A DNA stretch of 64,000 nt from Ascoidea asiatica (lineage: Eukaryota > Ascomycota > Saccharomycetes > Ascoideales > Ascoideaceae), in assembly GCA_001600695.1 (NCBI GenBank), contig BCKQ01000014.1:120989-184988 (forward strand). Direction: 5' to 3'. Each line of letters starts with the position of its first letter. Positions within the stretch are counted from its first letter, which is position 1. The translations under genes were made by a program, and so were the position numbers. Below, one piece after another: positions 60,668-64,000 of the stretch. The notes beneath the pieces are model-generated. The model saw only the letters and a list, made by a program, of their open reading frames with translations. It was not told the origin of the DNA and did not search any database.

Positions 60668-63600
60668 TTACTTTAAATTTCCATCAGAATTTATTCTTTT
60701 AAATTCTTTAGATTTATCATTATGATCATCGGAATTTGGTTTGGAATTTACTTTGATATTACTTTCTGTTAAAGCTTTTAACATTCTTGGTCTATTCATA
60801 TTATTAGCATTATTAATATTACTATTAATTCCTAAATTTGGTAATGGACCTCCAATAAAAAATTGTGATGCTGATGATGTTGACGATGAAGAAGAAGAAG
60901 AATTCACTCTTGATCTTCCTGAAGGTCTTTTCAATGGTTTGACTTTTCTACCATGTGGTCGTATAGGACTTACAATTCCCGTTTTTGCTTCATCTAATTT
61001 TTTCACAGATTTATCTAATCCTCCTAATGTAACAGAATCTATACCATCTGAATTAGCCAATGAATTTGTTGTTGATTTATTAGAATCTAATAAATTTCCT
61101 GTTGAACGTGGTGCATTCAAAAGTCTATTTTTAAAATTCATTGCAAATGCTGATGGTTTAGAATGTGCAACATATCCTATATGTTCCATATTTTTAATAA
61201 TCTCTAATTTTTTAAGATTTTGAACAACTCTAGAAATAGTTTGCAACATTTCAGCTGCATTTAAAGGTTTAGATAAATATTCATCCATATCTGATCCAAG
61301 ACATTTTTCTTTATCTCCAAGCATTGCATGAGCTGTTAAGGCAATTATTGGTAATCTATCTTTACCTTCTTCTTTTTCCCATTCTCTAATCATTTGTGTT
61401 GCTTCGAATCCAGATGCAACTGGCATTTGAACATCCATTAAAACACAATCAAAATCACTATTATCTCTTTTAACTGCTTGAAATGCTTGTAATCCATTTT
61501 CAACTACAACTACACTATGTCCATGTTTTTGTAAAATTCTTTTAGCTACTTTTTGATTAACTGAATTATCTTCGGCTAATAATATTTTAAAAGATGCTGG
61601 TCCATCTTTATTTGGAGGAGGAGTTCTAGCTTCTAATGCAGGTTTCAAAAGACATGCTAAATCATTAACTGAAAGTGGTGTAGTTCCATGAACTGCAAGA
61701 CCAAGATCTAAAACTTGAAACATATTCATAACTTCAGCTCCTTTTGTTAATAAAACTAGAGGAGCATATCCAGATATACCTCTTAACCTTTTAACTGTAG
61801 TAATACTATCTAAAACAATTACATCATTATTAAAAGGTTTAGCAGCTTCAATATTTGTTAATGTCTTAATTATAGTAGTTTGAAATTTTAATTGAATTAA
61901 TAATTCATCAATTGCATGAATTTCTTCATCAGAATGATTTAGTAAAACAACTAAAACTTTGTTTTCACTATACGGTAACAACTTTTCAAGATAAACTTCT
62001 AAAGGTACATGACATCTTCTAACTGTGATACAAAAATAAAATTGAGAACCTTTTCCAAATTCTGAAGTGACCCATATTCTACCTTCCATAAGCTCAATTA
62101 ATTGTTTTGAAATGGATAAACCTAAACCTGTACCACCAAATCTTCTAGTTGTAGATCCATCAGCTTGGCAAAATGTATCAAAAATTAAATTCAATTTTTC
62201 CTTTTCAATTCCAATTCCTGTATCAGATACACAAAATTTAAGCTTAAGAATATCTGGATCATTTTTTATTGCTTTGATTTTAGAATTTTTTTTACTGTTT
62301 GGATCATTCAAATCATCATCTGAATCTTCTGCTATTTGAATGAAAAAATCATCTTCGTCACCTTCAATTTCTTTAATTCTAATTTGTTTAGGTCTAACGA
62401 TAGGATATTTTTTTAAATCTTCTTTTTCTTCCTCAGGGGTATAATATTTCATAGATAATCTAACTTCTCCATGAGTAGTGAACTTTATTGCATTTCCAAC
62501 TAAATTGATTATCACTTGTCTTAATCTAAATGAATCTCCAAGCAAATTATCAGGAAAAGAATCATCAACTTGGTAAATTAAGTCTATATCCTTTTCCATT
62601 GTTTTTGCAGCTAAAGTCTTAAGGGCACCGAAAACACAACCTCTAATACCAAAATCTGTTCTTTCTACAGCCATTTTATTAGCTTCAATTTTTGAAATAT
62701 CTAAAATATCATCTAATATTACCAAAAGAGAAGAAGCAAGATTTGTAACAATTTGAAGCATTTCGCGTTGATATTGGGAAAGCTTGGTATCTAGAGTTAA
62801 TTGAGTCATACCAATAATTCCGTTCATCGGAGTTCTAATCTCATGAGACATATTAGCCAAGAATTCAGATTTTGCACTATTAGCAGCTTCTGCAGCTCTT
62901 CTTGCTCTCGAATTTTTCTGAAAAGAATCTTTCAATGAAGATACCATCATATTAATTTTCTTTTTCAATTCATCCAACTCTCCATTGGCTTCAATAGTAA
63001 TAAAACTGGAAAAATCACCACTTGCAGCTGCAGTAGTTATTTCTCCAAAGGCTCTAACTTGAGTTGTAATACTTTCTGCCATTAAATTGACATTAGTTGT
63101 AATTTCACGCCAAACACCTGCAGCATCTTTAACAACTGCTGCAACTCCTAAAATACCATGTATTCCAACTTGCCTTGCAACTCTACTAACTTCAAATGCA
63201 AAAATTTGTAAGGAATCTACCATAGTATTGATGGTATCTTTTAATTCTAAAATTTCACCTTGAGCTTCAACTTCAATCTTTTGTGACAAATCACCTTGAG
63301 CAACAGCAGTAGTAACAGCAGCAATAGCTCTTACTTGATTTGTTAAATTATTAGCCATAGCATTTACATTTTCTGTTAATTCCTTCCATAGACCATCAAC
63401 ATTTGTGACATGAGCTTGTGCACCAAGAGCACCTTCAATACCAACATCTTTAGCAACTTTAGCAACTTCCGAGGCGAATAATTGAAGAGAATCAACCATA
63501 GTATTAATCGTATTTTTAAGCGCTAATATTTCGCCAGAAGCTTCAACTAAAATTTTTTTTGAAAAGTCTCCTTTAGCAACAGCCGTAGTAACTGTAGCAA

Positions 63601-64000
63601 TTCCTCTAACTTGATCAGTAAGATTAGCTGCCATTGCATTTACATTTTCAGTTAATTCCTTCCAGAGACCATTCAATCCAAAAACTTCAGCCTGAACACC
63701 TAATTTACCATCAATTCCTACATCTTTAGCTACTTTAGCGACCTCTGATGCAAAAACTTGAAGAAAATCTACCATTCCATTTAATGTATCCTTCAATTGC
63801 AAAATTTCCCCTTTTGCCTCAACTTCAATTTTTTGAGAAAAATCACCCTGAGCAACAGCAGTAGTAACTGCAGCTATACTTCTAACTTGACTTGTTAAGT
63901 TATTAGCCATAGCATTAACATTTTCTGTTAAATCCTTCCACAATCCATCTACATTTGTAACATGCGCTTGAGCTCCAAGAGTTCCCTCAACCCCTACTTC
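60668..64000 (-). CDS. NIK1: Group III hybrid histidine kinase (Nik1-type), 5' end outside the window
   Basis: The frame is open to position 64000, so the N-terminus is missing; at least 1110 residues are present. From the edge come successive HAMP units of about 92 residues with the repeated phrase [13 protein letters not shown] and [17 protein letters not shown], the hallmark of the poly-HAMP group III kinases that sense osmolarity. Next is the dimerisation/phosphoacceptor motif [19 protein letters not shown] (His), then the ATPase boxes [16 protein letters not shown] and [13 protein letters not shown]. The receiver domain has [11 protein letters not shown], the phosphoacceptor Asp in [15 protein letters not shown] and SKPL. 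The C-terminal tail is Ser/Asn-rich. Such kinases feed the Hog1 pathway in fungi, are fungicide (fludioxonil) targets, and are absent from Saccharomyces cerevisiae. The stop is at 60668-60670. Confidence 0.92.
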   Translation of the reverse strand, partial: EVGVEGTLGAQAHVTNVDGLWKDLTENVNAMANNLTSQVRSIAAVTTAVAQGDFSQKIEVEAKGEILQLKDTLNGMVDFLQVFASEVAKVAKDVGIDGKLGVQAEVFGLNGLWKELTENVNAMAANLTDQVRGIATVTTAVAKGDFSKKILVEASGEILALKNTINTMVDSLQLFASEVAKVAKDVGIEGALGAQAHVTNVDGLWKELTENVNAMANNLTNQVRAIAAVTTAVAQGDLSQKIEVEAQGEILELKDTINTMVDSLQIFAFEVSRVARQVGIHGILGVAAVVKDAAGVWREITTNVNLMAESITTQVRAFGEITTAAASGDFSSFITIEANGELDELKKKINMMVSSLKDSFQKNSRARRAAEAANSAKSEFLANMSHEIRTPMNGIIGMTQLTLDTKLSQYQREMLQIVTNLASSLLVILDDILDISKIEANKMAVERTDFGIRGCVFGALKTLAAKTMEKDIDLIYQVDDSFPDNLLGDSFRLRQVIINLVGNAIKFTTHGEVRLSMKYYTPEEEKEDLKKYPIVRPKQIRIKEIEGDEDDFFIQIAEDSDDDLNDPNSKKNSKIKAIKNDPDILKLKFCVSDTGIGIEKEKLNLIFDTFCQADGSTTRRFGGTGLGLSISKQLIELMEGRIWVTSEFGKGSQFYFCITVRRCHVPLEVYLEKLLPYSENKVLVVLLNHSDEEIHAIDELLIQLKFQTTIIKTLTNIEAAKPFNNDVIVLDSITTVKRLRGISGYAPLVLLTKGAEVMNMFQVLDLGLAVHGTTPLSVNDLACLLKPALEARTPPPNKDGPASFKILLAEDNSVNQKVAKRILQKHGHSVVVVENGLQAFQAVKRDNSDFDCVLMDVQMPVASGFEATQMIREWEKEEGKDRLPIIALTAHAMLGDKEKCLGSDMDEYLSKPLNAAEMLQTISRVVQNLKKLEIIKNMEHIGYVAHSKPSAFAMNFKNRLLNAPRSTGNLLDSNKSTTNSLANSDGIDSVTLGGLDKSVKKLDEAKTGIVSPIRPHGRKVKPLKRPSGRSRVNSSSSSSSTSSASQFFIGGPLPNLGINSNINNANNMNRPRMLKALTESNIKVNSKPNSDDHNDKSKEFKRINSDGNLK

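Noticed and set aside
1..64000. Transposons, LTRs, CRISPR arrays, tRNA or rRNA genes
   Set aside because: I saw no reverse transcriptase or transposase motifs, no LTR-like direct repeats, no spacer-repeat array, and no convincing tRNA or rRNA sequence.

Overview
The window is nuclear DNA from a very AT-rich budding yeast (Saccharomycotina). Genes lie 0.1 to 2 kb apart. Apart from an unresolved 5' end in NOT1, I saw no need for introns. Leucine is mostly TTA, and many proteins carry long Asn runs encoded by near-pure AAT/AAC. In-frame CTG codons are almost absent: I found none in VAS1 or the mannanase gene, one in RAV1 and one in the SRP102 fragment. The pre-duplication-type gene content (a single REB1-type gene), a group III (NIK1-type) histidine kinase, a DNAJC8/Spf31-type J-protein and a secreted CBM1-GH5 mannanase argue against a close Saccharomyces relative. 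They fit a filamentous or dimorphic early-branching yeast, for example the Ascoidea/Saccharomycopsis group. That placement is inference, not proof.

Layout, left to right: SRP102 fragment (-), SAK1-type Snf1-activating kinase (-), SWI6 (+), RAV1 (-), CBM1-GH5 endo-mannanase (-), VAS1 (-), MSL5 (-), REB1 (+), an unassigned Zn2Cys6 regulator (+), NOT1/CDC39 (-), a divergent GT15 mannosyltransferase (-), GTF1 (+), HFI1/ADA1 (-), a GRE2-like reductase (+), a protein with four C-x2-C-x15-C-x2-C modules (-), an Asn-rich protein ending in a J-like WHPDK segment (-), BRE5 (+), CDC50 (-), a DNAJC8/Spf31-type J-protein (-), and the 3' part of a NIK1-type hybrid histidine kinase (-).

The genes do not form one pathway. 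They are housekeeping functions: translation, splicing, transcription and mRNA decay, V-ATPase assembly, lipid flipping and glycosylation. Mixed in are nutrient and stress regulators. Promoters often contain islands that are clearly GC-richer than the coding sequence. Several carry recognisable sites: three ACGCGT boxes before SWI6, a TGAGTCA Gcn4-type site before VAS1, TTACGTAA Yap-type sites before the GRE2-like gene and between the WHPDK gene and BRE5, MCB/SCB-type sites before the J-protein gene, CGGGTAA before SRP102, and CACGTG before NOT1.

Most worth checking: NOT1 has no in-frame ATG upstream of its conserved N-terminus but has a CTG in a yeast-like start context; the four-module Cys protein; the yeast mannanase with a fungal cellulose-binding module; and a GT15 enzyme whose predicted metal-binding His is replaced.
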